Source of the DNA: Eonycteris spelaea
Lineage: Eukaryota > Chordata > Mammalia > Chiroptera > Pteropodidae
DNA: 64,000 nt
NCBI GenBank assembly: GCA_003508835.1
Contig: PUFA01000068.1
Coordinates: 5,952,001-6,016,000, forward strand
Direction: 5' to 3'
Shown: positions 36,640 through 49,335 of the stretch, piece after piece
Position numbering within the stretch: position 1 is the first letter of the stretch
Layout of the letters: each line of letters starts with the position of its first letter
Translations under genes and position numbers: made by a program
Notes under the pieces: model-generated
What the model was told of the DNA's origin: nothing
The model's database searches: none
What the model saw: the letters and a program-made list of their open reading frames with translations, nothing else

Positions 36640-37035
36640 ATGATCAAGGACCTAGAAGTGTGGAGATTAACATGAATTATTCAGGTGACTCAATCTAGTC
36701 ACATAGGTCCTTAAAAGTAGAGAATCTTTCTTGGTTTGTTGTCAGAGAAAGATATTTGAGGAGAGCAGCTGTGTCAGAGAGATGGAAATTGATGGATTTG
36801 AAAATGGAGGAAGGGGAGCCTAGGTGGGCACCCTCTAGAAAGTAGAAGAGAAAATGAAATGGATTTTTTTCTGGAGCCTATAGAAAGAAATGCAACTCTG
36901 TTGATCCCTTTATTTAAGCCTGATAAGACCCATGTCAGACTTCTAATATAAAAAAAATTATAAGAAAATAAATTAGTGTTATTTAAATCCACTAAGTTTG
37001 TGGCAATTTGTCATGGCAGCAGTAGGAGACTAATA
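36640..37035 (+). mobile_element. MaLR-type LTR, sense
   Basis: 'tattcaggtgactcaatc', 'cacataggtccttaaaag', 'ttgaaaatggaggaagg', 'acccatgtcagacttct', 'taagtttgtggcaatttg', 'gtaggagactaata': the same LTR class as at 63274-63992 and (antisense) 308-741. The 5' limit is soft. Confidence 0.75.
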
Positions 37036-37039
37036 GAGG

Positions 37040-37600
37040 GACATAAATTGATGGCAACTTAACCAAGGTTATTAGCACTCAAATGGGGAATAGTGGAGTG
37101 ATTTGAAACATATCTAGGAGGTAGAATGATACAAATTGGTAATAGATGAAAATGCATGAGTGGTGGACAGGCAGTAAGGAGTAAGTGGATTCTGAGATTC
37201 TTCTAATTCTGTCTGAGCAACATTTCAGTACTGAGAGGGGGTGCTGCTATGAAAATACCAAAACATGTGGAAGTCGCTTTGGAACTGAATAATGAGCAGA
37301 CTGAGAAAGTTTTGAGGTGCATGTGAGAGAAAGCCTATATGCCTTCATGGTTGTATCATTCCTGTGATTGGCCCAGGAAGAGAGAGAAGAGATATTTAAT
37401 TTTACATATGCTGAGTTTGAGGTATCTAGTGGAGTAACCAGTTGAATTGGTTAGATATATAGATTTAGGGCTCGGGAAAGAGATTTTAGGTATAGAGTTA
37501 TAGAGTTTGGAGAGTGATTAATATATAAACATAACTAAGGTAGATTTTAGTGGGTTGTAGCATCCATGAACAATTAATAAGGAGAAAAAGACTGCATAAA
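37040..37600 (-). mobile_element. L2 LINE remnant, antisense
   Basis: 'gctgagtttgaggtatctag', 'atagatttagggctcgg' and nearby match the same reversed L2 region as 3900-3985. Very diverged. Confidence 0.5.
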
Positions 37601-37929
37601 CAGAAGTGCTTTAAATAATTGGTTGTGAAGGAGAATGAAAGAGATAGAATATTTGAAAGAGTGTTTGGTAAAGGATGTGTTTGAAGTGGGGAGGGAATAT
37701 ATTGAATATGTTTGAATTTTGATTAAAAGTACCACTATGAGAGAGATATAGAGGAAGAAAAATGGGGGAGGGTGGGTAGAATGACACCCTTACAGAGGTA
37801 GAGTTGGTTGGAATTTGGCACAAGAGGAGATGCTAGTCTTTTTCATGTGAGGATCTTCTCTTCAGTTGTAGGAGCAGGAAAAAAAAAATGATAGCATGAA
37901 CTGATTACCAGTAGACACCAGACCTTATT
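37601..37929. other. No feature recognised
   Basis: Purine-rich plus strand that may extend the L2 relic. A 70-residue minus-strand frame here is chance. Confidence 0.35.
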
Positions 37930-38225
37930 AGTATAAGAGTGACTCTTGAATCAGAAAGCAGGGGTTAAAGTTATTGCAATTCATATGATAAATGTGGGCA
38001 TACTAGCTGGACACTAGCTATTTGATTTTAGGCAAGTTATTTAGGCAAGTTATTTTGTGTAATTTAGTTTCCTCCTCTATAACATGATGGTGTTATTTGT
38101 TTCATGAGTTAATGTGAGGATTAATTAAGTCATTACTTTATAAAAGACTTGGACCACTGTTTGCACAGAGGAAGCTATGACAGTAAATGTTTCTTATTGC
38201 TATTTGGTATTATCAGTTTAAGTGC
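37930..38225 (+). mobile_element. MIR SINE, sense, with a 13-bp internal duplication
   Basis: 'gaatcagaaagcaggggtt', 'tttaggcaagttattt', 'gtttcctcctctataacatg', 'gttaatgtgaggattaatt', 'gacagtaaatgtttcttatt' follow MIR. The unit 'ggcaagttattta' is duplicated in tandem at 38031-38056. Confidence 0.8.
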
Positions 38226-38552
38226 ATATTTATTTTTTGCCTTTTGATGATGAACTTCCCAAAATAGACTTTATGATTTTGGAGGCAATAGACAAAACAC
38301 TCTTGTACAAAACTGTGAAGATAGAAATACAGCTACATTCTACTGGTATCTTTGTGCACTGCATTTGGAGTCAGTCTTGTGTTCACTCTTAGATGCCTGA
38401 TTAGGTATCTGTTTGAAGACAGAAGATAAATACTTAACTTCTCTCAAGCTTATCTCAAAAACTGACTGACTTGTTCTATATGATTTTTCATTTCTAAATC
38501 TGGCATGCTATCATTTTATTCCCTATAAAATTACATAATTAGTAAAATAGAA
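38226..38552. other. No feature recognised
   Basis: AT-rich sequence up to the Tigger target site. Confidence 0.4.
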
Positions 38553-38554
38553 TA

Positions 38555-40477
38555 CAGGCATACCTCATTTTATTGTGCTTTGCTCAATAAAAGCTTAGTG
38601 AGAAAGGCATGTTAAAAGCTGAGATAGGCTGAAAATTATGTCTCTGTGCCAAACAGTTGGCCACATTGTGAATGCAAAGGGAAAGTTCTGGAGGAAATTA
38701 AAAGTGTTACACAGTGAACACACAAATGATAAAGTGGAACAGCCTTCTTATTGATATAAAGAAATTTTTTAAAGGTCTAGATAAAAGATCAAACCAACCA
38801 CAACATTTCCTTAAGTCAGTGCCTGATCCAGAGCAATGCCATAACCGTCTTCAACTCTGTGAAAGCTGAGGGAGGTGAGGAAGTGCATAAGAAATGTTGA
38901 AGGTAGCAGAGGTTGGCTCATGAGGTTTAAGGAAAGAAACTCTCTTTAAAAAATAAAAGTTCAAGATGAAGCAGAAAGTGCTGATGCAGAAGGTGCAGGA
39001 AGTTATCCAGATCTAGCTAAGATATTAATGAAGGTGGCTACACTAAACAACAGATTTTTAATGTAGATGAGCAACATTATATTGGAAGAAGATGCCACCT
39101 AGGACTTTCATAGCTACAGAGGAGAAGTTAATGCCTGGCTTCAAAGCTTCAAAAGATGGGCTGACTCTCTTTTAGGGGATAATGGAGCCAGTGACTTAGA
39201 GTTGAAGCCAGTGCTCATTTACCATTCCAGAAATTCTAGGGCCCTTACGAATTATGTAAATCTACTCTAGTTCTGCTCTATAAATGGAACAACAAAGCCT
39301 AAATGATAGCATATCTTTTTACAGCATGGTTTACTTAATATTTTAAGCCTACTGTTGAGACTTACTGCTCAGAAAAAATATCTCTTTCAAAATATTAATA
39401 CTCATTTATAATGCACCAGATCATCCAAGAGCTCTGATGGAGAAGTAAAAAAGATTAATGTTGTTTTCATGCCTGCTAACACATCCATTCTGCAGCCCAT
39501 GGATCAAGGAGTAATTTTGCCTTTCAAGTACTATTATTTAAGAAATACATTTCATAAGGCTGTAGCTGCCATACATAATGATTTGTCTGATGGATCTAGG
39601 CAAAGTAAATTGAAAGCCTTTTGAAAAGAATTCACCATTCTAGGTGCCATTAAGAATATTCTTGATTCATGGAAAGAGATCAAAATATAAACAATAACAG
39701 AAGTTTGGAAGAAGTTGATTCCAGTCCTTATGGATGATTTGGAGGGGTTTAAGATGTCAGTGGAAGAAGGAACTGAAGAGCAGCAGAAACAGCAAGAGAA
39801 CTAGAATTAGAAGTAGGGCCTGAAGATGTGACTGAATAGCTGCAATCCATGATAAAACTTTCATGAATGAGGAGTTGCTTCTGATAGATGAACAAAGAAA
39901 ATAGTTTCCTGAGATGAAATCTATTCTCAGTGAGTATACTGTGAAGATTGTTGAAATGAGAACAAAAGATTTAGAATATTATATAAAGTTAGTTGATAAA
40001 ATAGCAGTGAGTTTGAGAGGTTTGATTTTAATTTTGAAAAAAGTCCTATTGTGGGCAAAATGCTGTGAAACAGTATGCTACAGAGAAATTGTTCATGAAA
40101 CAAAGAGTTAATCAATGCAACAAGCTTCATTGTTACCTTATTTTTAGAAATGACCATAGCCATCCCAAACCAGCAACCATCACCCTCATCAGTCGTCAGC
40201 TATCAACATTGAGGTAAGACCTCCACTAGCAAAAAGATCATGACTCACTGAAAGCTCAGATGATGATTAGCGTTTTTGTTAGCAATAAACAATTTTTAAT
40301 GAAGATGTATACATTGTTTTTTTTTTTTTGACATAGTGCTATTGCACACTAAACAGATGAAAGTATTGAACTATAACTTTTACATGCAAAGGGAAACCAG
40401 AAAGTTTGCGTGATTGCCATATTTGCTTTATTGCAGTGGTCTGGAAACAAACCCACAGTATCTCTGATGTTTGCTTA
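38555..40477 (+). mobile_element. Tigger (pogo/Tc1-mariner) DNA transposon with both ends
   Basis: The left terminus 'caggcatacctcattttatt' at 38555 and the right terminus 'gatgtttgctta' ending at 40477 are inverted versions of each other with a few changes. Both ends are flanked by TA (38553-38554, 40478-40479), the target duplicated by this superfamily. The body matches Tigger1-type sequence, including 'ttattgcagtggtctgg' near the right end. At ~1.92 kb it is shorter than a full Tigger1 (about 2.4 kb), the loss lying in the 5' half. Confidence 0.9.
38950..40270 (+). pseudogene. Decayed Tigger transposase
   Basis: Pogo-like transposases cut and paste the element through a DDE catalytic domain. 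The DNA follows the Tigger1 coding sequence closely, for example 'aaatggaacaacaaagcct', 'cagcatggtttacttaa', 'gcagcccatggatcaagg' (the region coding for QPMDQG) and 'ccttatggatgatttgg', to a stop at about 40268-40270. Only a C-terminal piece stays open (39914-40111: 'VEMRTKDLEYYIKLVDKIA'). Frameshifts and a missing N-terminal DNA-binding part show it is dead. Confidence 0.85.
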
Positions 40478-40479
40478 TA

Positions 40480-42364
40480 CAACATCATGGAAATAAATTT
40501 CTGCCTTCCTTTCCCAATATAATTATCTCACATTCTTTATCTCTGATGCATGTGATTATGCAAAATTTTGAACAGCTCTTTCTTTAGGCTTTGATGAATA
40601 CTCTACTTTCATATGATTATATTGGTATATATTATTTATTATGCTCCAGTGTGCTACTTTATACTGAGTGAAAAGTAGAGGTGAATAAAATGCCTGCTTA
40701 ATTACACTGAAATAAGAGGAAAAACAAGAAGATATAGACAGCTTAGAAAATTATTTCAGTGGTGAAGTTTTGTATTCTTTTCATTGCTTAGCTAGTTCAT
40801 TTATTTAGTAAATATTTTCTGGAAACTCTTATCTTACCTTCATAGAAATGGAGGGAGGGTATAATGATTTAAATATTTCAATTATTATTATATTATTATA
40901 ATGATTTAAATTGTTAAGTGCTGAACAGTTTACCAATTATTACACTTAATATATATCACTGTAATGAAATAGGAAGGAGCAGGCAGCCTTAGGAGACTAT
41001 CTTAAACCTAGTAAACATTCAATAAATGATTACTAAGGGCCAGTCATATAAGGTTTTTATTGTCTTTTAAAACCTGAGATTCAAGAATATAAAGATTCTA
41101 GTCTGGGCTTTATTATTAGCTAAGCAACACTGAGCAAGTTGGTTAAGTTCTTTGGTCTTAGCACTCTCTTTTCTGAGTTAGATGGGGTACATGTTTTTAA
41201 GCATTAATAAAAGGAAAACCTACCAGACACGTTTACTGGGGCTGAACCAGTAAAATTTCAGACAATTAAAAACGGTAGTTGAGAAAGCGTACGAAGAGCT
41301 TTAGAGAAGAGAAGGGAGGTGGTACTAGCAGAGGGTTAGCTGAGGTAGCCAAGGCTTTTACAGCATGATTTTGGCTGACACAGCAGACACAGCATGAACC
41401 AAAGTCAAGGTCAGGGGAGAAAAGCAGGGGCTTAGAGATATTGCTGTACAAACCATCAGGAAGCTACCAACAAGGAGATCAAGACATGTTTTAACTGATA
41501 AGCAGGGCCAATGTAAAGGTCAGAACTTTGATCATGAGAAATCTTAATTACTCAGATATTGATCAGAGCACCTAGGAACCAACTACAGAGGGGAGAGTTT
41601 GAGAAAAGGGTTGGGGTTCTTAAATTCATGCTGGGGAACTGACTGCTTTTCCTAGGCTGTGGTCAGTTGCTATTCTAAGTGCATCCTAGGAAAAAAGCCA
41701 GCTATGATAATGGGTTAGACTTTGGGGAATGGCAGTGACCACAATATTATTAGACTTTAAATGCTAAGTACAAGAAACATTAAAGGAAGTTGATTTTAAA
41801 GGAACGTGTGAAAAGCCCTAAGGACCTTTAATGGAAATTTTATAATGTAAAAGAAAAGAGGGGAAGAATATTTAAAGGTGAATTAAAATGCTTCTTATAA
41901 ATCAATAAAGAAAATTAAACCTCCTTAATGATCTCAGACCAGTAATACAGTCTCAGAGTCAAGTTCTGTCCCTGTATATCAGATGTTTCTCTGGCCATTT
42001 GAAAGATTGCTTTTTGTGACTTTACACATGTCTGATTGAGTGAATAGGCTTTTATTTGGATCTTGATCTCAGACACCTAATTTAGTACTTGAAATTTTTT
42101 ATTGGGCTTTTTGCCTCTGCAGCTATGCTCTCTTTTCCAAGGTTTGCCTCCTCTTCAATATATCTTCTGCAAAGACAGAAAAATGCTGTTTCTAAAAGAC
42201 AGGTTTGATAGTTTCACTTCTACATTGAGTTCTCATTATCTTGTATGGGAAAGACATTTCCTTAAAATTTGGTCTTTGATCTCAGAGTTTGCTGCCCTGT
42301 CCTTATATGAATCCTGCACTCTGGTCGTACCTAAATGCTTTATACTTTGGAAAAATGTTTTTTT
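40480..42364. other. No gene recognised; MIR relic inside
   Basis: 41090-41215 is a weak sense MIR ('cactgagcaagttggttaag'). 40990-41030 carries an L2/MIR-like 'aacattcaataaatga'. Open frames at 41266 (-) and 42102 (+) have no domain. Confidence 0.4.
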
Positions 42365-43135
42365 TTAACCTTTTATTTTGATTAATATTAAATTTATAGA
42401 AAATTTCAAGATAAAATAGAGTTTATATAACCCTCCCACCACCCATTTTTTGTTATACTTAGCATCTTACATTAGCAAGATATATTTGTCAAACCCCAAA
42501 AACAAATATTGGTACATTACTAATAACTAAACTTCATGTTTTATGCAGATTTCACTAGTTTCTCCAGTAATGTCCTTTTTTTTTTTTTTTTTTTCTATTT
42601 CAGGATTCCATGTAGGATACCACACTGCATTTAATCATCATGTCTCCTTAGTCTCCTCTGGTATGTAACACTTTCTCAGGTTTTCCTTCTTTATTTTATT
42701 TTATTTTATTTTATTTTATTTTATTTTATTTTATTGGTGATTTTGAGAATTTTGAGGAGTACTGGTCACAAATTTTGTAGAATATCTGTCAATTGTGTTT
42801 GATGTTTTCTTCATAATTGGACTGAAATTAAGGGTTTTCGTGAAGACTACCACAGAGGTAAAATGTTCTTGTCATTAAATTACATCAAGGGTAACATGCT
42901 ATTAACATGATTTATCACTGTGATGTTAATTTTGACATCTTGGTTAACGTAGAGTTTCCCAGGTTTTCTACTGTAAAATTACTAGTATTCCTTTTCTACA
43001 TTCTGTTCTTTGGAAATGAGTCACTACTGTAGCCTACACTCAAGGATAAGTGGAGTATTAAGTTATACCTCCTGGAGGAAACAGTATCATGTATTTCTGG
43101 AATTCCTCTGTAAGGGTGATTTATCTCATTTCCCA
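42365..43135 (-). mobile_element. Old L1 3' UTR-like sequence, antisense
   Basis: 'tttcactagtttctccagt', 'caggattccatgtaggatac', 'atgtctccttagtctcctc', 'gaggagtactggtcaca', 'gttctttggaaatgagtcac' and 'acactcaaggataagtgg' match a common ancient mammalian L1 3' segment in reverse. Interrupted by a poly(T) run (42576-42594) and a (TTTTA) repeat. Confidence 0.55.
42690..42735. repeat. (TTTTA)n pentanucleotide repeat
   Basis: About nine perfect TTTTA units. Confidence 0.97.
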
Positions 43136-43141
43136 CATCCT

Positions 43142-43194
<53 letters not shown>

Positions 43195-43349
43195 TAATCA
43201 ATCATCTATCATCAATCTATTGTCTATCTATCCAGGAAGCTGTCCACCTATTATCTATCTATATACCTACCTATCTACCTACTTACCTACCTACCTATCT
43301 ATTCACCTATCTACCTATCCATCCATCCATCCATCCATCCATCCATTCC
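43142..43349. repeat. Compound tetranucleotide array (TATC)n-(TACC)n-(CCAT)n
   Basis: A ~55-base pure TATC run, a 60-base irregular bridge, a mixed TATC/TACC run, then seven CCAT units. Two overlapping long open frames (131 and 122 residues of IYLS-type repeats) are translations of this array and not genes. Confidence 0.97.
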
Positions 43350-43664
43350 ATTTATTTTATCATGTATTTATATCAGTATGGTCTTATACATATCATATTA
43401 TCTAATACTAATAAATATCATCATAATCTAAGACTACATTATTTATTTTGTTGCTGAACATGTTTCAGCTTTGATCATTGAGAACTTGAAATGATTTGCT
43501 CAAATTTTTAATTCCTGTATTAAGAAAGACACTTTAGCTACCAATAATGAACCGTCTCAGGCCTGTTTAAGTTAAAAAAGAGAAATTTATTATAAGGACA
43601 TAGGAATATCTCCCAGAACTTTTGAGCTAGATTATATAGGGGTCTCAAAAGGAATGAAGGATTT

Positions 43665-46600
43665 CTGGTCAAGATGGCAAATGGTGTGTTTGCCTCCTTT
43701 CATGACCACATCAGAATCACAATCAAAATACAGAACTACCATTATTGGAAATCACCTGAAATCTAGCTGAACAAAAGTCCTATAATTAAGAATATGGTAG
43801 AAAAGTGAAGACTTGAAATGAGCTAGTCCCACACCTATGTTTGGTTATTAAAAATCTGAAGGGATATCTCGACTGTGGAGGTCCCCCTGGAGGAGCAAAG
43901 GGTCCCAGACCCACATCAGGCTCCTCAGCCCCAGGTTCCAGCGTTGGGAAGAGAAATCTCCATAAAATCTGAATGTGAAAATCAGTGGAGATTGTGGGTG
44001 AGTGGGATGCAGGACTATGAGAGTCCCAGGTAGTTCTCTTGGAGAGCTGTTGCACAAACTTACTCACTGGACGAATCACTCACTGTGAGCTCCAGCTCTG
44101 AGGAAGCAGCTCAGCAGCTCAGGGACATATGGGGAAGAAATGAATTGCCTGACTTCAGGCAAGGGCTGGAGGGATGCTTTCTCCAAGAAAGAAATGCTGA
44201 TAGAGGCCACTGTTCCTTTGTTAGGGTCTCCTCCAGCCCAGTATGGGAGGTGCCATATCTGAGTCTCCATCAACCTGGCTAGCACTGGTTCCTCTGCCCT
44301 AGTGATTCCCTGAGACCCCACCACACCTAACCTGTGGGCCCAGCCAGGCCACTGCCAGTGGTTTTCCATATACATGGCCTGTCTTGGCTAATGCTGTAGA
44401 CTTTCCTAAAATTTCTCAAAGGTTCACAAAACCCAAACAGCAGCATCTGCCCTCAGGTACCTTGTGTCTCTTGCTAAGCAATCCCAAGCCCAGCATTGAC
44501 AGCAGCTTCCCTCATTTCTGGCTTGGGCTGTTGAGACACCACCAAGCCCAGTGGAGATGGCAGCCACCTGCAGATTGTTTGGTGGCTCATGTCTAGTGGC
44601 CCAGGGCAGGGTGTATACTGTGGCTGAACTTTGATTGCAGCAGGGCCCCTCCCAGGAGGCCTTGAGCTGGCACATCCTGTGGTAGGCTTCAGACACAGTG
44701 GAGCACTATGCAGGGCCACATCCAAGGATGACACATCCAAAGGGCAGACTAGGCAGGCATCAGAGTCCTGCTAAATTGAATCCTACTCCATAAGGTCAGC
44801 CCTTGTATAACAGCTCCTCCACTCTAGTCACCAGCCAGTCCTCACAACTAATCAACCTGAGGGTCAGTCTTTCCCATTGACATACAAACAGCAACCAAGG
44901 CTCAATTAAACAGGAGGGCACACACAACCCACACAAGGGGCACACCTGGAGCACCAGGCTCAGGTGACCAAGGAGATTGTGCCACTGAGTCACATAGGAC
45001 ACCTTCTGCATATGGCCACTCTACCAAGATTGGTAGATTTAGGAACCTTACCTAATACATAGAAATAAACACAAGAAGGGAGCCAAAATGGGGCAATGAA
45101 GAAACATTCCAAATGAAAGAAGAGAACAAAACTCCAGAAAAAGAACTAAACAAAATGGACAAGTAATCCATCAGATGCAGAGTTCAAAACACTGGTGAGA
45201 AGGATGCTCAGTGAACTTAGGGGAGAGTAGATGAACTGAGTGAGAACATTAACAAAGAGAAAACATAAAAAAGAACCAGTCAGAAATGAAGAATACAATA
45301 CACTGAAGTGAAGAATACCTTAGGAGGAATCAACATTAAATTAGATGAAGCAGAGGACTGAAACAGCAATTTATAAGATAAGGTAGCAGAAAACATCCAA
45401 TCAGAACAGCAATGAGAAAAAAGAATCCAAAGAAATATGCATAATCTAAGGGGCCTCTGGGATAAAGCATACCAACATTCATATCATAGGGGGTACCAGA
45501 AGGAGAAGAGAGAGAAGGAATTGAAAACCTATTTTAAGAAATAATGACTGAAAACATCCCTAACCTGGTGAAGGAAATAGATATACACCCCCACGAAGTG
45601 TAGAGAGTTTTAAACAAGATGAACCCAAGCAGGCCAACACCAAGACACACATAATTAAATGCCAAAGATTAAGGACAAAAAGAGATTCTCAAAAGTAGCA
45701 AGAGAAAAAAAAAAATAATTAGTTATGCACAGAAAGCTCCCATAAAACTGTCAGCTGATTTCTCAACAGAATCTTTGCAGGCAAGAAGGGATTGGTATGA
45801 ATTATTAAAAGTGATAAAAAACAAAAACCTACAGCCAAGATTACTCTATCCAGAAAAGCTATTATTTAGAATCAAAGGACAGATAAAGATTTTCCCAGAC
45901 AAGAAAAAGCTGAAGAAGTTTATCTACACCAAACCAATATGACAACAACAACAACAACAAAAAGATGAAGAAGAGGAAGAGGAGGAGAGATAAAAATAAT
46001 AAATGAAGAACTGAATATGACAAGAACTGAATATCTATCAACAATTACTTTAAATGTAAATGGACTAAATGCTCCAATCAAAAGATGAGTTTCTAAATAG
46101 ACAAGAAGACAACACTCTACATATGCTGCCTATAAGAGACTTATTTCAGATATAAAAGACACACAGACAGAATGCAAAGGGATATAAAAAAATATATTCG
46201 TGGAATAGAAACAAACAAAAAGCTGAGGTAGTAATACTTATATCAGAAAAATAGATTTTAAAACAAAGGATATAACAAGAGACAAAAAGAATTCAGTAAT
46301 CCCACTTTTGGGTATATATCTGAAGAAACCCAACCAAAAACAGTGCTTTCGAAGGGACATGTAAATATATATGTTCATTGCATCATTATCTACAATAGCC
46401 AAGATATGGAGGCATGCTGTGTGAATTGATAAGGAAGAGGTGGTGCATACATACAATGGAATATAACTGAGGCCATAAAAAAGAACTAAATCTTGCCATC
46501 TGCAGCATAATAGATGAACCGAGAGGATACTGTGCTGAGTGGAATAAGTCAGACAGAGAAAAAGACAAATGCCATATGATTTCACGTACATGTACATGTG

Positions 46601-46945
46601 GAATCTAAAAAAACAAAAAACAAACAAGCAAGCCAAACAAAATAGAAACTGATAGATACAGAGAACATTTTGATGGTTGCCAGATGGGAAGATCATAGGG
46701 AATAGGTGAAATAGGGGAAAGAATTAAGAAGTACAAATTGATAATTACAAAATGGTCATGGGGTTGTAAAGTATGAGGAACAAATCAATAATATTGGATA
46801 ACTATGATATTAAATGGGTACTGGATTTATTGGGGTTATCTCTTCATAAGTTATATAAATGTCTAATTATTATGTTGTACATCTGAAACTAATGTCATAT
46901 TGCATGTTGACTAAAATTGAAAATAAGGAAAATTATTTTAAAAAA
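43665..46945 (+). mobile_element. Half-L1 (HAL1-like) element, deletion type I, full length
   Basis: Sense element of ~3.28 kb. It has a 5' UTR of about 1.4 kb starting 'ctggtcaagatggc', ORF1 (45088-45941), an ORF2 endonuclease start (~46015-46289), then a jump at ~46290 to 'cagtaatcccacttttggg' (ORF2 C-terminus), the 3' UTR and an A-rich tail. Imperfect target duplications flank it: 43651-43664 ('ggaatgaaggattt') and 46947-46959 ('ggaatggatgttt'). It landed in an older repeat whose halves lie at ~43520-43650 and 46960-47060. The internal junction equals that of the 17.75 kb copy. Confidence 0.85.
45088..45941 (+). pseudogene. Broken L1 ORF1 of the half-L1
   Basis: The ATG at 45088 is followed within a few codons by a stop. 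The DNA still follows ORF1 order: the coiled-coil region ('agagttcaaaacactgg'), the RRM ('accagaaggagaagagag', 'tccctaacctggtgaagg') and the C-terminal domain ('ctacagccaagattactct', 'atcaaaggacagataaag'). Multiple frameshifts leave no open frame of any length. Confidence 0.75.
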
Positions 46946-47100
46946 TGGAATGGATGTTTGGAAGATGGTTAGAAACCCTCCTTTCCTCTTCTGCTTTACT
47001 CTCTGTCTCTAGTTCATTTTTTTTCTTCTTCTGCAACCTCAGGCCACATGGTGGGATATAGTTGCTATTTCAGAGCTACTGACTTGTCCTAAAAGTTATA

Positions 47101-47469
47101 GCCACATTAGGAAAGTAATATGACTTTCTTAAGGTCACACATTAAAATTATTTAGAAAATAAATCATATTTGTCTCACTTAATTTAAATGTGCGTTACTA
47201 GTTTAAGAAATCATGGCTAGCAGTGTGGTGTGGATCATGAAGTACAGACTTGGTTCCAGAGGTTCACACTTGTGTCAATATCATAGAGTAGGGAGATATT
47301 TCCCAGAGAAGGGTGAATTGTTTTGAGCCTGCCAGACACCCTAAAGGGTCCACTGTAAAACATACATGACCTTAAGAAAGCTGCTTCCTCTGCCTTAAAT
47401 GCAATTTTACCTTTGCTCTGCACAGAAAGCTCCACACCAAGCATTATTTCTTCTAGGATAACATCTCCG
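47101..47469. other. No feature recognised
   Basis: 'ttaaggtcacacattaaa' at ~47130 hints at an antisense MIR core. Otherwise nothing. Confidence 0.35.
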
Positions 47470-47700
47470 TCTAACTACTTCTCTTAGTTATACTTTCATG
47501 TAATCTCCTATATAACTGTTATTGATAAATATGCTTATTCTTTATCATACAGTACTCTTCACATATTTTTACTCGACATTCTAAGCCTCTTGAGGAAGTT
47601 TTCATGTGTAGTTTATCTTACATCTGTAATATCTAGTATAGTCTCTAGCATAGAATATAGTTCAATAAATGGTTTTTAAATGACTAGATGAATAAGTATT
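47470..47700 (+). mobile_element. L2 LINE 3' end, sense
   Basis: 'cattctaagcctcttgagg', 'tacatctgtaatatctag' and 'ttcaataaatggtttttaaa' fit the L2 terminus. Confidence 0.6.
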
Positions 47701-48594
47701 AGCAGTATATGTACTTAATATGGTAGGGCTGAAGGCACTGATAATAAAATGCAAAATCGATGAACTTTAGTTGAAAAACACAATAATACTTGCTGATAAA
47801 ACAGTTAAAGAGAATTTTTTATCTGCCACTCTCTACAAAGAAGTCTTAGAAAATAGGACGCCTTTACAGAAAACCACAACCCTTTGGCAATGGGTAGATT
47901 TAAAGGTAAATAGACTGAAAGAAATTTTACGTGTAATGTGGAAGTGGAAGAAGAAAAACTATAGAGTATTAATTTGCAGAGCCTAATTCAATCAGCAAAA
48001 AAGGATTTCTCAAATGTATTTGTAGGAGACAGACAGTAAAGAGAAAATTGGTTTGCTGAAAAATGAGAACAGGGAATTAGAGACATAGGCTAAGCAAAGA
48101 GAAATTTGCTCAACACCTGCATTTTGCTTTGGTTTTACAGATCTAAGGGGAGATAAGCAATTGCTTAGAATAGAAACCATACCTCGTTTTGAAATAAGCA
48201 AACCGTAGCTGAGGATGGGTAGATGACTAAGAAGAGGAGGACAGTTGAAAGAAACACAATTTTAAACTCTACCAACTCTATCTAGGTTCATTGAATTCAT
48301 GATGGAGGCCCTCGTTTCATACTCGATCTTATCTGGCTTTTGACTTGTCACCTAATAATCCAATGAGAAAATTTTAGAAATCCCACTTGGAATTTTTAAC
48401 CTGTTGCTATTTTGTCTAGAACCAGAATGTTGTACTAGAAAGACTGCAGCACGATGAGTCAGACAGAGGAACTGGAATTCTAGCCTTGGGTTGGGGATAT
48501 TAATTTAGATCACAGTAACATGCTATTTTAAATCAAGACTTTGATAGTAGAAGAAGTTAATTAACAAAATTATATGTGGTGAAATAAGCAATAG
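47701..48594. other. No feature recognised
   Basis: AT-rich. A 71-residue frame at 47771-47986 has no known domain. Confidence 0.4.
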
Positions 48595-48815
48595 ACCAAG
48601 TGAGAATTAAGGAGAATACTTACATTTAAGGAATAGGAAAAGGCAGAGGGGATCTAAATAAGGAGATTAAAAAAGAATATCCCAGGAGGTAAGAGGAGAA
48701 TAAAGAATGTGGTGCCACGGACGAAGAAGGAAGAGATCCTTTCAAGTAGGAGGAAGTGGTCAATAGAATCACATGCTGCAGAGATTCGGTTTTAAAGTAA
48801 GATTGGGTTTACAAG
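48595..48815 (-). mobile_element. L2 LINE remnant, antisense
   Basis: 'aagaatgtggtgccacgg', 'tcctttcaagtaggagg' and 'aagtggtcaatagaatcaca' match a well-known reversed L2 segment. Confidence 0.65.
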
Positions 48816-49144
48816 AGTACTTTGTATTGAATATTGTTGCATACATTTATAGGATATTATTTTGGATTATCTTTCTGAGGGATCCATGATTTTTCTTTTC
48901 TTTCTTTTTCTTTTTATTGAAATAGCTTACTTTTCTAAGGCCCAATAAACAATATTTTTGGTATAGATTTGCTCTGATTACATTATCTTATATTTTGAAC
49001 CTTGTAACATATTTTTACAACTTTAATTTTTCTTATATTGCTACCCACCACTCCTTAAAAAGTTAAGCTGATGATATTTTATATTATAATTCTACTTTCA
49101 ATCCCTGCTTAAAAAACATTATTGGTGGTGATTTTGTTCTTTAG
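48816..49144. other. No feature recognised
   Basis: T-rich (48890-48920) and AT-rich sequence. Confidence 0.4.
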
Positions 49145-49335
49145 GGGGATGACTTCTGAATTAGGGAGGCAATTTGGATTTTGGATAGAGAAAAATTTTC
49201 ATTTAAATCTCATTTCTGTCATTTTGGAACATCTGTATGTTCTTGGATAAGTCATTTAATCTATTAGAGACCCTTTTTTCTCATTTATACATCTACAAAA
49301 GGGTCTAAGAATATTGATGTCATAGAGTGGCTCCA
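49145..49335 (+). mobile_element. MIR SINE, sense
   Basis: 'tttaaatctcatttctgtc', 'gttcttggataagtcattt', 'tctcatttatacatctac' follow MIR. Confidence 0.7.

Noticed and set aside
43142..43349. CRISPR-like or satellite array
   Set aside because: Units are 4 bases with no spacers; an ordinary compound microsatellite in a mammalian genome.
43010..43457. Open frames of 131 and 122 residues (IYLSIYLS-type)
   Set aside because: They translate the TATC/TACC/CCAT microsatellite in two frames; no protein family.
46238..46696. 152-residue minus-strand open frame, the longest in the window
   Set aside because: Lies antisense to the ORF2 tail and 3' UTR of the half-L1 at 43.67 kb; hydrophobic composition follows from reversed A-rich L1 sequence.
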